Shown: positions 6,993 through 14,392, counted from the first letter of the stretch. The stretch: 18,266 nucleotides of DNA from Clostridia bacterium (GCA_021152595.1 JAGKVC010000068.1:1-18266); one strand, 5' to 3'. Notes: generated by a model from the letters alone, not told the origin. A program made the numbers and translations.

Positions 6993-9390
6993 TGTCACCA
7001 AGCGCGTCGAAGCGGAGTTTCAGTTCATAGTTGCCGCACCAGCAGGGATAGCTGGATTTCCAGTAGCCCATCGTACCCGGCTGGCAGGACGGTGTTGCGA
7101 TTGCGCCGGTCAACTGGCAGTACGGAGCGGTAATAACCGTTTCGCAGGGAGGGAACTGCTTTTCAAAGTCTTCATCATAATAATGGTTGACGATCCATTC
7201 ACCGATGATGTTCTTCCAGACTCTTGCAGAGTGGATTGCACCGTGGAAGCGGATCTCCTTGTTCTCCTTGTAGCCGATCCAGACGCCGCTGACGAACTCC
7301 GGATTCAGACCGACGAACATCAGGTCGAACCAGTCAGATGTTGTACCGGTCTTTCCGGCAACCGGAACCTGAACGCCGCCGGTGTAGATCTGTGCATCGG
7401 TACCGGTACCGTTCTGGACAACATTCTGAAGCAGCTTGTTCATAACAAAAGAGGTCTCCGCGTCGATTGCCTGTCTGTAAGTGTCCTCGGCATTGAAGAT
7501 GACAGAGCCGTCGGTTCTTTCGATTCTGCTGATGATATGTGCATCATTGAAGTAACCGCCGTTGCCGTAGACCATATATGCATTGACCAGATCCTTGACC
7601 GTGATGCCGTAGCCGAGTGCGCCGACGGAAAGCGGTGCATAGTCAACGTCATAGCCTTCGTTGAGGTCGAGACCGAGCGTCTTGGTTGCGAATTCAAAGA
7701 TATTCTTCGGACCGTAGGTCTTGACGATCAGTGCCGGAATCGTGTTGTAGGAGCGCTCCAGCGCATAGAAAATATTGATCGTATTGCCGGAATAGCTCAT
7801 GACGCCGTTGACATCGGTATAGTTTGTCGGCCAGAGCTTTTCCTTACCGGTCTCCTTATCCTTAATTGTGAGCGGCGGATAGTCCTGTACGTGGGTACCC
7901 CATGCGATATAATCGTGATAGAGCGCGTAGCCGTAGCTCGTAACCGGCTTGATTGCGGAACCCGGCTGCTGCGGTTCAGTCGAAGCGAAGCTGGTACCGA
8001 GAGAGCCCTTCTTCTCGCCGATGCCGCCGCAGGTGCAGAGCACTCTGCCGTGATAGTCGATTGCGGTGAAGCCTGCCTGAAGCGGCAGATTCTCCTCGTC
8101 GGAATATTCGCCGTCGCCGTCGAGATCACGGAAGATCGTCGTAGCAGCGGTATTGGTCATACCCATGAGCAGGTTATCCATATTGGAGAATTTGTTTTCG
8201 AGATATGCCTGCATCTCCTGATTGACGGTCGTATAGATCTGGTAGCCGCCGGTGTTGATGATCTTCATGGCACGCTCACGGGAGATACCGTTCTCCTCGA
8301 TGAGGATGTCGGCAAATTCGTTCAGTGCCTCGTCGATCGCCCATGTTGTCGGCTTCTGCTCGCCCTGATCGTCGAGCATGATCGAACCGTCATCCATGAC
8401 CTTCTGCTCATCCGGATGTGTCATGAGGTATTCATCGGTATCTCTGAAAACAAGATGCTCATTCAGCGCTTCCTGGTATTCATCAAAGGTAATCGCGCCG
8501 TTCTGATACATCTGCTTTAAGATATACTCCATACGGGTGCGGTTTTTCGCTCTGCCCGTATTGACCTTGACATCGGTGTAATACATTGTGTGTGTGACTT
8601 TGTTTTCCGCCATTTCGTTATAGCTTGCGAACGGATTGTTTTTCTCCGGATCCTGCGGAATTGCTGCAAGACAGGCACTTTCGGCAATCGTCAGCTCCTC
8701 GACATGCTTGCCGAAATAGGTATTTGCAGCCATCTCAATGCCGTTGTTCGGGCCGCCGAAGCCGATATAGTTCATATAGTTCAGCAGGATCTCATCCTTG
8801 GAGTAGTTCCGCTCGAGCTCCATTGCGCGGTGAATTTCGCGGAGCTTACGCTGCGGGCTCGGATCATTATCGCCCGTCAGGTTCTTGACGAGCTGCTGGG
8901 TAATGGTAGAACCGCCCTGTTCGGATGCCCAGAAGTGCAGGAGCATGTTGGCGAAGGAAGCAGCGGTACGCTTGAAATCCACGCCCTCATGCTGATAGAA
9001 ACGCTCATCCTCGGCATAGACAAACGCATCGAGCGTATGCTGCGGAATCTGCTCAAGCTCGACCGGAATACGCTTGATCTCACTCTGGACCGTGTAAACC
9101 GGCGTATAATTGCCCTCGGCATCCATTTCATAGATATTGGTTGCACCGGAGACTGTCAGCTCCTGAATACTGATCGGTGTGGTCTTCTCCATGTAATCGG
9201 TCATATACATGGTCGCTGCGATCGCACAGATCGTGCCGGTCACTGCAAAAAGCAGGAAGAACGACAGAAATGTCGTCAGCAGAACCGTACCGGTCGTGCT
9301 GAGGATCCGCAGGATCAGCGGTCTGCGGTAGACCTTTTTCTGCTGTGTCTGCTTCTTGCCGGCTGTGCCTGAACGTTTGGAAGCACTCAT
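6982..9390 (-). CDS. Class A penicillin-binding protein (PBP1A type), bifunctional
   Basis: An 802-residue peptidoglycan glycosyltransferase/transpeptidase. A basic cytoplasmic tail (1-30) precedes one membrane anchor (about 32-62). The GT51 domain shows EDERFYQHEG (127-136, catalytic Glu127), GGSTITQQLVKNL (159-171) and KDEILLNYMN (198-207). The transpeptidase domain has all three active-site motifs: SAIK (Ser478-Lys481), SYN (547-549) and KTGT (680-683). Between the two domains sits DLDGDGEYSDEE (422-433), a canonical EF-hand calcium-binding loop and unusual for this family. The C-terminus has five cysteines in its last 50 residues. AAAGGGG precedes the ATG by about 11 bases. It is the first gene of the leftward operon, with a promoter at 9512-9540. 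Confidence 0.96.
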   Translation of the reverse strand: MSASKRSGTAGKKQTQQKKVYRRPLILRILSTTGTVLLTTFLSFFLLFAVTGTICAIAATMYMTDYMEKTTPISIQELTVSGATNIYEMDAEGNYTPVYTVQSEIKRIPVELEQIPQHTLDAFVYAEDERFYQHEGVDFKRTAASFANMLLHFWASEQGGSTITQQLVKNLTGDNDPSPQRKLREIHRAMELERNYSKDEILLNYMNYIGFGGPNNGIEMAANTYFGKHVEELTIAESACLAAIPQDPEKNNPFASYNEMAENKVTHTMYYTDVKVNTGRAKNRTRMEYILKQMYQNGAITFDEYQEALNEHLVFRDTDEYLMTHPDEQKVMDDGSIMLDDQGEQKPTTWAIDEALNEFADILIEENGISRERAMKIINTGGYQIYTTVNQEMQAYLENKFSNMDNLLMGMTNTAATTIFRDLDGDGEYSDEENLPLQAGFTAIDYHGRVLCTCGGIGEKKGSLGTSFASTEPQQPGSAIKPVTSYGYALYHDYIAWGTHVQDYPPLTIKDKETGKEKLWPTNYTDVNGVMSYSGNTINIFYALERSYNTIPALIVKTYGPKNIFEFATKTLGLDLNEGYDVDYAPLSVGALGYGITVKDLVNAYMVYGNGGYFNDAHIISRIERTDGSVIFNAEDTYRQAIDAETSFVMNKLLQNVVQNGTGTDAQIYTGGVQVPVAGKTGTTSDWFDLMFVGLNPEFVSGVWIGYKENKEIRFHGAIHSARVWKNIIGEWIVNHYYDEDFEKQFPPCETVITAPYCQLTGAIATPSCQPGTMGYWKSSYPCWCGNYELKLRFDALGDNEG

Positions 9391-9511
9391 GATTTTCTGT
9401 TCCCCTTTCGGATTACGGCAGCACTTCTGTCCCGTCTGCCGTCTGCGGTTTATCTGCGCTAAGCGTTGCTGTCTGCATCAGCGCTGAAAATGACATATGA
9501 ATACAAAGTAT

Positions 9512-9540
9512 ATTATAGCACAAAAATGATTTCTTGTTAA
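9512..9540 (-). promoter_or_regulatory. Promoter of the PBP1A-lysA operon
   Basis: Minus strand: TTAACA (9535-9540), 17-base spacer, perfect TATAAT (9512-9517) preceded by TGC. It leaves a leader of about 115 bases before the PBP1A start. No strong internal promoter or terminator was seen between this point and the end of lysA. Confidence 0.8.
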
Positions 9541-9650
9541 GCACTTTCATAAAATTTTAATGCTTTTTTTATTGTTGGCGCATAAAACTTGAAAATTTAC
9601 AGCATAATGACGATACAACCATTTCAAAACCGCGAAAGGAGTCTTCTGAC

Positions 9651-10061
9651 GTGAACCATTCGACCAGACTGCTGCTGCCTGCGGTCAGTGCAGGAATTGT
9701 CATGCTCTGCTCGGGCTGCTTTGCTTATCTGCGCAATACTATCGTGCCGATCCCACAGATGGAGGATGCCGCTTTTGCCGCGTATCAGGCTGAAAATGCG
9801 CCGTTTCATGCCGCTTTGTCCTCAGAAAGCGGCACACCTGCCGAGGCGCTTTTACCGGAGGATCTGCCGGAGACCGGATATCTCCTCAAGCTCAACGGCA
9901 ACACGCTCTATGTCTATCCGGAAGGCAGCCGCGAGCCCTCTGCCGCATATGATCTGCCGGCGGACTGGCTGCCCGATTATGACCGCATTCTGCTGGAATA
10001 CGGATTCCGCGTTTCCGGTCAGGCGGAGCTGCGTGAGCTGCTCGAGGACTATATCTCATGA
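9651..10061 (+). CDS. Small membrane-anchored protein with BofC-like C-terminal domain
   Basis: A 136-residue protein. Residues 7-28 form a hydrophobic segment with a cysteine pair (MLCSGCFAYL) that could be a membrane anchor; it is not a clean lipobox. A linker follows, and then a C-terminal domain (about 75-136) with YLLKLNGNTLYVYPEG, LPADWLPDYDRILLEYGF and a final ELRELLEDYIS. This pattern resembles the C-terminal domain of BofC-like proteins in Firmicutes, where a short beta sheet is followed by two helices. In Bacillus, BofC works in forespore signalling; many homologs in clostridia are uncharacterised. The start is GTG 9651, nine bases after AAAGGAG. Its TGA overlaps the ATG of the next gene by four bases (ATGA), so the two are translationally coupled. 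Family assignment is by pattern only. Confidence 0.6.
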   Translation: MNHSTRLLLPAVSAGIVMLCSGCFAYLRNTIVPIPQMEDAAFAAYQAENAPFHAALSSESGTPAEALLPEDLPETGYLLKLNGNTLYVYPEGSREPSAAYDLPADWLPDYDRILLEYGFRVSGQAELRELLEDYIS

Positions 10062-10867
10062 GCCGCGTCCTGCATGAATCCGCGCGGCGTCTGAAAGGCT
10101 GCCGCAGAAGCGCTGCCGTTCTCGGGTGTGCAAGACTGCTTCTGCACATCACCTGCCTGCTTTCCGCGGCTGTTTTGCAGAAGCTCCTGCAAAACAGCCG
10201 GATTCTGCCCGGGAACAATGTATCTCCGATGCCGAACCGCGGGGATTTGTTCCTTGCCGTCTCACTTCTCGCGGCACTGCTTGCCTGTACACCGCTCCGG
10301 ATGCAGTCGGACTGGCAGATCGGCAGACTCGCCGGTACGCTTGACGGCAATGATCTCGGATTTCTTGCGCAGAGCGGCAGCTTCTGGCTCTGGTGCAGGG
10401 CAACCGGAACCAGACTGCTCATGCAGATCGTGATCCTGCTCTCGGCGCTGCCTGCGCTGCTGCTCGGAGCGGCTGCAAAATGCATCTGGCTGATGATTCC
10501 ACCGGATGATGAAGGACTGCTTCCCCTGCTGACGGTGCTGCACTTCGGATTTCTCGCTGCTGCCGCGGTGCTTCTGCCGCTGCGCTGTCTTGCTGCGTCC
10601 TCTGCACTGCCCTACTGCTATCTCAAAGCGCCGCATGAATCCGCGCTGCGCATTCTCCGGCGCGCCTTCCGGTACTCCAGAGGACAGACAGGCAGTATTC
10701 TCCTCAGCAGGGCGATTATGATGCCGATGATGCTCTTTCCGTTCACAGCCGTCCGGACGATCCCTGTGCTGCTCGCCTCTGAACAGCTCCGCTGTCTGAG
10801 AGCAGAACGGCATCTCGAGCCGCATCCGCGCTCCCGTTTTTCCGGTCTCGAGCTGCATGCGATATAG
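10058..10867 (+). CDS. Polytopic membrane protein of unknown function
   Basis: A 269-residue protein that I do not recognise. It has about five hydrophobic segments (near 20-40, 64-79, 118-147, 153-188 and 217-240) separated by basic stretches such as RILRRAFRYSRG (201-212), and a basic, arginine-rich C-terminus. There are no catalytic motifs. The last third, a basic amphipathic segment before the final membrane helix, is loosely like DUF975-type integral membrane proteins, but I would not assign it. It starts inside the stop codon of the BofC-like gene (four-base overlap), so the two products are probably made together and may interact at the membrane. No convincing terminator follows; the next promoter begins 23 bases after its stop. 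Confidence 0.75.
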   Translation: MSRVLHESARRLKGCRRSAAVLGCARLLLHITCLLSAAVLQKLLQNSRILPGNNVSPMPNRGDLFLAVSLLAALLACTPLRMQSDWQIGRLAGTLDGNDLGFLAQSGSFWLWCRATGTRLLMQIVILLSALPALLLGAAAKCIWLMIPPDDEGLLPLLTVLHFGFLAAAAVLLPLRCLAASSALPYCYLKAPHESALRILRRAFRYSRGQTGSILLSRAIMMPMMLFPFTAVRTIPVLLASEQLRCLRAERHLEPHPRSRFSGLELHAI

Positions 10868-10889
10868 TCTGATCTGCGCATTTCGCATC

Positions 10890-10918
10890 TTGCTATTTCA
10901 GATCTGATATGCTATAAT
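10890..10918 (+). promoter_or_regulatory. Promoter of the lipoprotein gene
   Basis: TTGCTA (10890-10895), 17-base spacer, perfect TATAAT (10913-10918) preceded by TGC (extended -10). It lies 45 bases upstream of the lipoprotein start codon. Confidence 0.7.
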
Positions 10919-10962
10919 AATCATAAATCAGGCGCTCCCCTGAAAATCTGAAACGGATCGAG

Positions 10963-11625
10963 ATGTTGAAAATGAACACAGCAAAAGCCATGCTTGTATC
11001 CCTCGTACTGCTGAGCTGCGCCGCATTCTGCGGATGTGCAGAACAGCCTGCCGCATCGTCAGCGCCGGAGGTCACAGTCACCGAACCGGCATCTTCATCT
11101 GCGCCGGACACATCCGCACAGAATGATTATCTGATTGACGTTGACCTGACGTTTCCGGACAGCAAACAGCAAAACACGGTCTATATGTTTTTCGTCAAAC
11201 AGGACGGTACCGTCCTGACAACACAATATAATGCGGACAGCGGAAACGATTTTATCAGAAAGAAAGCGCTGCTTGATCCCGGAATCTTTGATCTTGCGGA
11301 TCCGGTGCAGGAAACCGGCAGACTGACAGAGGCGGAAACCGGAAAGCTGACGGCGGAAGTCGCTGCGGTCGATCCGGAAAGCGAACGATATAAACGTCCT
11401 GATGATGAGCCGACAGCGGATGTCGAGGAGACCTATCATCTGACCTATGCATTCCGTCTGCCCGGACAGTCAACGCAGTTTGTCGCATTGTCCCGCGGTG
11501 AACAAAAGGGCACATCCATCCGCTCGGAAGATCCGCATGCCGCTGCCGCGATATCCGTAATCGAGGATTCCGCGCTGTTTCAGCAATGGCTTCAGGATCA
11601 TATCTCCGGATATTCCGATTCATAA
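10963..11625 (+). CDS. Predicted secreted lipoprotein of unknown function
   Basis: A 220-residue protein with a type II signal peptide: basic n-region, hydrophobic core (AMLVSLVLLSCAAF) and a lipobox-like FCGC with Cys25 as the lipidated residue. A low-complexity Ala/Ser/Thr/Pro spacer follows (about 29-52), typical of Gram-positive lipoproteins that stand off the membrane. The remainder (about 55-220) is an acidic, soluble domain with TVYMFFVKQDGTVLTTQYN and TYHLTYAFRLPGQSTQFV, likely beta-rich. I recognise no family. ATG 10963 has a weak GGA-type ribosome site; an in-frame ATG at 10972 is an alternative. It has its own promoter upstream and a clear terminator downstream, so it is monocistronic. 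Confidence 0.8.
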   Translation: MLKMNTAKAMLVSLVLLSCAAFCGCAEQPAASSAPEVTVTEPASSSAPDTSAQNDYLIDVDLTFPDSKQQNTVYMFFVKQDGTVLTTQYNADSGNDFIRKKALLDPGIFDLADPVQETGRLTEAETGKLTAEVAAVDPESERYKRPDDEPTADVEETYHLTYAFRLPGQSTQFVALSRGEQKGTSIRSEDPHAAAAISVIEDSALFQQWLQDHISGYSDS

Positions 11626-11630
11626 GATGC

Positions 11631-11668
11631 CGCTGCGGTATGCATCCTGTGCCTGCCGCAGCGTTTTT
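11631..11668 (+). terminator. Intrinsic terminator after the lipoprotein gene
   Basis: CGCTGCGG (11631-11638) pairs perfectly with CCGCAGCG (11656-11663), followed by TTTTT (11664-11668). It begins six bases after the lipoprotein stop codon. Confidence 0.85.
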
Positions 11669-11790
11669 CTGCGATTCCGGTTTCTGCAAATGAAAATACC
11701 AGCGTTATCTTGAATTTTCGTCATTTTATGTATACATTGTGATTCGGATTTGTGCAATTAGACAGTTTTCTCGATTTTTTCAAAAAACGC

Positions 11791-11819
11791 TTGACAATTC
11801 GAGGTCTCTGTGCTATAAT
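11791..11819 (+). promoter_or_regulatory. Consensus promoter of the tRNA operon
   Basis: Perfect TTGACA (11791-11796), 17-base spacer, perfect TATAAT (11814-11819) preceded by TGC. Such a strong promoter fits a stable-RNA unit. The 120 bases before it (11669-11790) are AT-rich and I see no gene in them. Confidence 0.9.
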
Positions 11820-11857
11820 AAACAAGCTGACCACGGACAGCACGAACGAAACCACAT

Positions 11858-11930
11858 GCTGGTGTAGCTCAGTTGGTAGAGCAGCTGATTTGTAATCAGC
11901 AGGTCGGGGGTTCAAGTCCGTCCACCAGCT
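11858..11930 (+). tRNA. tRNA-Thr (anticodon TGT)
   Basis: A 73-base cloverleaf: acceptor GCTGGTG/CACCAGC, D-arm GCTC-AGTTGGTA-GAGC, anticodon stem GCTGA/TCAGC with loop TTTGTAA (anticodon TGT), variable loop AGGTC, T-loop TTCAAGT and discriminator T. The T-stem GGGGG/CCGTC contains one G-G mismatch at its middle pair. The 3' CCA is not encoded. First gene of a two-tRNA unit. Confidence 0.95.
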
Positions 11931-11943
11931 TTCAATTTCATAT

Positions 11944-12028
11944 GGGAGAGTTCCCGAGTGGCCAAAGGGGGCAGACTGTAAATCTGTTGCGTTTCGCTTC
12001 GGTGGTTCAAATCCACCCTCTCCCACCA
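11944..12028 (+). tRNA. tRNA-Tyr (anticodon GTA)
   Basis: An 85-base class II tRNA: acceptor GGGAGAG/CTCTCCC, anticodon loop CTGTAAA (anticodon GTA), long variable arm (TTGCGTTTCGCTTCG region), T-arm GGTGG-TTCAAAT-CCACC, discriminator A and an encoded CCA end (12026-12028). It lies 13 bases after tRNA-Thr and directly before a terminator. Confidence 0.96.
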
Positions 12029-12062
12029 AAAAGACACAGTTCTTTCGGACTGTGTCTTTTTT
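12029..12062 (+). terminator. Intrinsic terminator of the tRNA operon
   Basis: GACACAGT (12033-12040) pairs with ACTGTGTC (12049-12056) around a small TTTC loop extended by TC/GG, followed by six T (12057-12062). The preceding A-run extends the stem. Confidence 0.93.
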
Positions 12063-12166
12063 CTGCTGTACGCCGTTTCTCCGATATGCAGGCATTATTC
12101 TATCCCGTGAAAACTGCACGGTTCTCCGTCAGAATGCTGAATTTTTCGCCGTTGCTCACAATTCCG

Positions 12167-12195
12167 TTGACAGATGACGGAAAATGTTGTATAAT
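12167..12195 (+). promoter_or_regulatory. Consensus promoter of the HD-GYP gene
   Basis: Perfect TTGACA (12167-12172), 17-base spacer, perfect TATAAT (12190-12195). Transcription would begin near 12202, so the ATG at 12207 would be almost leaderless. This supports ATG 12261 as the start of the protein. Confidence 0.85.
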
Positions 12196-12260
12196 AAACA
12201 CAACGAATGATTCTTTCCGCATCCTGCGGAACAGAATCACCTGACAAAATACGGGAGCTG

Positions 12261-13586
12261 ATGGAATTGGAGTGGTTCAGGACAAATCAACTGGATATTA
12301 TGCTGGTCTTAATCGGTGTCTGCGGCGCGATCACCTGCTCCGGTTTGTTCACGCATGCTTCAAAAATCAGAAGGCTGTCCCTGTTTCTGATGGGAGCGAG
12401 CGCGACCATACTGCTCATTGCAGACCGCAATGCGTATATCTACCGCGGCGATGTCTCCGAAACAGGCTACTGGATGGTGCGGATCTGTAACTTTCTTGTG
12501 TTCTTCCTCACGGCCGCGATCGTCCATACATTCAATATGTATCTGACCGATCTTGTGCAGACATACGGAGAAGCAGCGAAGGTTCCATGGCCGCTGCGGA
12601 TCAATGAGATTATTATTATCATCGCAAATGTGCTGATCATCATTTCGCAGTTTACGGGGCTCTATTATACATTCGATGCGCATAACAACTATCAGCGCTC
12701 GGATCTCTTTATCATCGGATATATCATTCCGCTCTGCGTCTTTGTTATGCAGTTCTATATCATCCTGCAATACCGGAAAAAGCTGCCGAAGCTGCTGTTT
12801 ATCAGTCTGAGCCTGTTCACCGTGACACCGGTCATTGCTTCGATTGCGCAGTTCTATTTCTACGGGCTTTCGCTCATCAATCTGACCATTGTCGGACTTG
12901 TGGTCATGCTGCGGATCTGCGAGCTGGTCAGCACAAGACGGAATCTCGACCGTGCCAAGCAGCGCGAGATCGAGCTGCTCAGACAGGAAAAACAGACCAT
13001 GCGCACGCTCATCGAGCAGACTGCCTATGCGCTCGCAGAAACCATTGATATGAAGGATAACTACACGCACGGTCACTCGACGCGCGTCGCCGCCTATGCG
13101 GAAATGATCGCAAAGGAGCTGGGGTGGTCCGGCGAGCAGCGCAAGAATCTCTCCTATATCGCACTGCTCCATGATGTCGGAAAAATCGGCATTCCGGCGG
13201 AGATTATCAACAAGGACAGCCGACTCACCGATGAGGAATATGCAGTTATCAAGACACATCCTGTGCTGGGATTCCAGATTCTCTCAAAGATCAATAAATT
13301 CCCCGATCTGAGCATCGGCGCACATTATCACCACGAACGCTATGACGGCAAGGGCTATCCGGACGGGCTCAAAGGAAAGGATATTCCCGAGATTGCACGG
13401 ATTATTGCCGTCGCGGACGCCTATGATGCCATGACCTCCAAGCGGAGCTACCGCGATGCACTGCCGCAGCAGATCGTGCGCGCCGAAGTTGAGAAAGGCA
13501 TCGGAACACAGTTTGATCCCGATTTTGCGCGGATCATGCTGAAGCTGATTGATCAGGATACTGAATATAAAATGCGCGAAATATAA
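12261..13586 (+). CDS. Membrane HD-GYP domain protein (predicted cyclic-di-GMP phosphodiesterase)
   Basis: A 441-residue protein. Its N-terminal half (about 10-220) holds roughly seven membrane helices, probably a sensor region, followed by a helical linker (about 222-255, RRNLDRAKQREIELLRQEK) suited to coiled-coil signalling. The C-terminal HD-GYP domain (about 255-440) has HGHSTRVAAYA (His272), LLHDVGKIGIP (His304-Asp305), THP (332-334), HYHHERYDGKGYPDGLKG with the GYP triad (365-367), and VADAYDAMTSKRSYR. All metal-binding and signature residues of active c-di-GMP hydrolases appear to be present. I chose ATG 12261 because GGGAG precedes it and the promoter start is near 12202; an upstream in-frame ATG lies at 12207. 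It is monocistronic. The signal sensed is unknown. Confidence 0.92.
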   Translation: MELEWFRTNQLDIMLVLIGVCGAITCSGLFTHASKIRRLSLFLMGASATILLIADRNAYIYRGDVSETGYWMVRICNFLVFFLTAAIVHTFNMYLTDLVQTYGEAAKVPWPLRINEIIIIIANVLIIISQFTGLYYTFDAHNNYQRSDLFIIGYIIPLCVFVMQFYIILQYRKKLPKLLFISLSLFTVTPVIASIAQFYFYGLSLINLTIVGLVVMLRICELVSTRRNLDRAKQREIELLRQEKQTMRTLIEQTAYALAETIDMKDNYTHGHSTRVAAYAEMIAKELGWSGEQRKNLSYIALLHDVGKIGIPAEIINKDSRLTDEEYAVIKTHPVLGFQILSKINKFPDLSIGAHYHHERYDGKGYPDGLKGKDIPEIARIIAVADAYDAMTSKRSYRDALPQQIVRAEVEKGIGTQFDPDFARIMLKLIDQDTEYKMREI

Positions 13587-13590
13587 CACA

Positions 13591-13632
13591 CAGCCCCGAA
13601 GCAGATCCTACCCTGCTTCGGGGCTGATATTT
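13591..13632 (+). terminator. Intrinsic terminator between convergent genes
   Basis: A 14-bp perfect stem, CAGCCCCGAAGCAG (13591-13604) with CTGCTTCGGGGCTG (13613-13626), loop of eight bases, then ATATTTCC. It lies between the HD-GYP stop and the convergent nitroreductase stop and could serve both directions, although neither side has a clean T-tract. Confidence 0.75.
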
Positions 13633-13646
13633 CCTGTTTGATGCTT

Positions 13647-14311
13647 TCACAGGCAGGGATGTCCCGAGCCTGCTTCAAACTGACATCGCACAATGCCGCG
13701 GTCGATCTCCGCCATTGCATTTTTCTTTGTCACGGAGACGGTCACGGAATTGCCCTCAAGCGTGACAAAGAATTTCTGCTGATTCAGTGCCGTCGGTGCG
13801 AGCTGCGCCGCCATCATCCCGTGGCGGAACCACTTCGGCATTTCGCTCTCTGCAACATTGCAGAGCTTGCTCATCGGCTTGGAGCGGCGCGGCTTGCCCT
13901 GCGTTTCACCGTAGCCCATCGCAATAATACAGACAAGTTCCTCCTCCGGTCCGAGCTCGGCGCCGGTCTTCTTTTTGCTGTATGATCCGCCGATCCAGCA
14001 GGTATTCAGCTCCATCTGCTGCAATGCGAGCACCAGTTTCTGTCCGTAATATCCGCAGATGCCGCGCAGATCCGGCGTTGATGCGCTGCCGACCAGTGCG
14101 AGATAATTCTTTGCATTGCGGAACATGCCGTAATGCGCAAGCAGTGACGGAAAACATGCGGAATCATCGTAGATTGCCTGAATATGCAGTCCGCTTTCTG
14201 CATTGCACGCTTCGATCATTGCCGCGATCCGTTCGCGCTTTTCTGCTTCGATCGGCTGATCCAGATATTGCGGACACTGTGCCGTGATGTGATTGCTTCT
14301 TTCAAGTTCAT
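13647..14311 (-). pseudogene. TM1586-type nitroreductase, broken by a one-base frameshift
   Basis: A nitroreductase-family flavoprotein of the small TM1586 subgroup. The real start is ATG 14311, with GGAGGGGA about six bases upstream, giving MNLKEAITSRHSVRN, the classic FMN-binding RHSVR opening. At about 14267-14269 the frame breaks. The next frame continues without a gap in meaning as YLDQPIEAEKRERIAAMIEA and on through GYYGQKLVLALQQMELNTCWIGGSYSKKK to the normal end at 13647. One missing base (CGCAATAT where CGCAAnTAT is expected) explains it. In the present reading the ATG frame ends after about 22 codons. Downstream, ATG 14219 could start a 190-residue product lacking the FMN-binding N-terminus. 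It is either a pseudogene or a sequencing indel. Promoter at 14364-14392. Confidence 0.85.
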
Positions 14312-14363
14312 TGGAATCCCCTCCGTTTCACGTTCCATGCGGTTTTCGGCTCATATTGATTGC

Positions 14364-14392
14364 ATTATAGCACATTCTATTGCAAAACGCAA
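14364..14392 (-). promoter_or_regulatory. Promoter of the nitroreductase gene, with overlapping palindrome
   Basis: Minus strand: TTGCGT (14387-14392), 17-base spacer, perfect TATAAT (14364-14369) preceded by TGC. A palindrome, ATTGC-N5-GCAAT (14379-14393 on plus), covers the -35 box, where a repressor could bind. Confidence 0.65.

Noticed and set aside
3546..8520. Three plus-strand open frames of about 536 codons each (3546-5156, 5244-6854, 6904-8520)
   Set aside because: All lie antisense to well-supported genes (lysA, methyltransferase, GNAT, aminopropyltransferase, PBP1A). They result from GC-rich codon use on the opposite strand and resemble no known protein.
12360..13259. A 299-codon minus-strand frame inside the HD-GYP gene
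   Set aside because: Antisense shadow of a gene with intact catalytic motifs; no promoter or Shine-Dalgarno.
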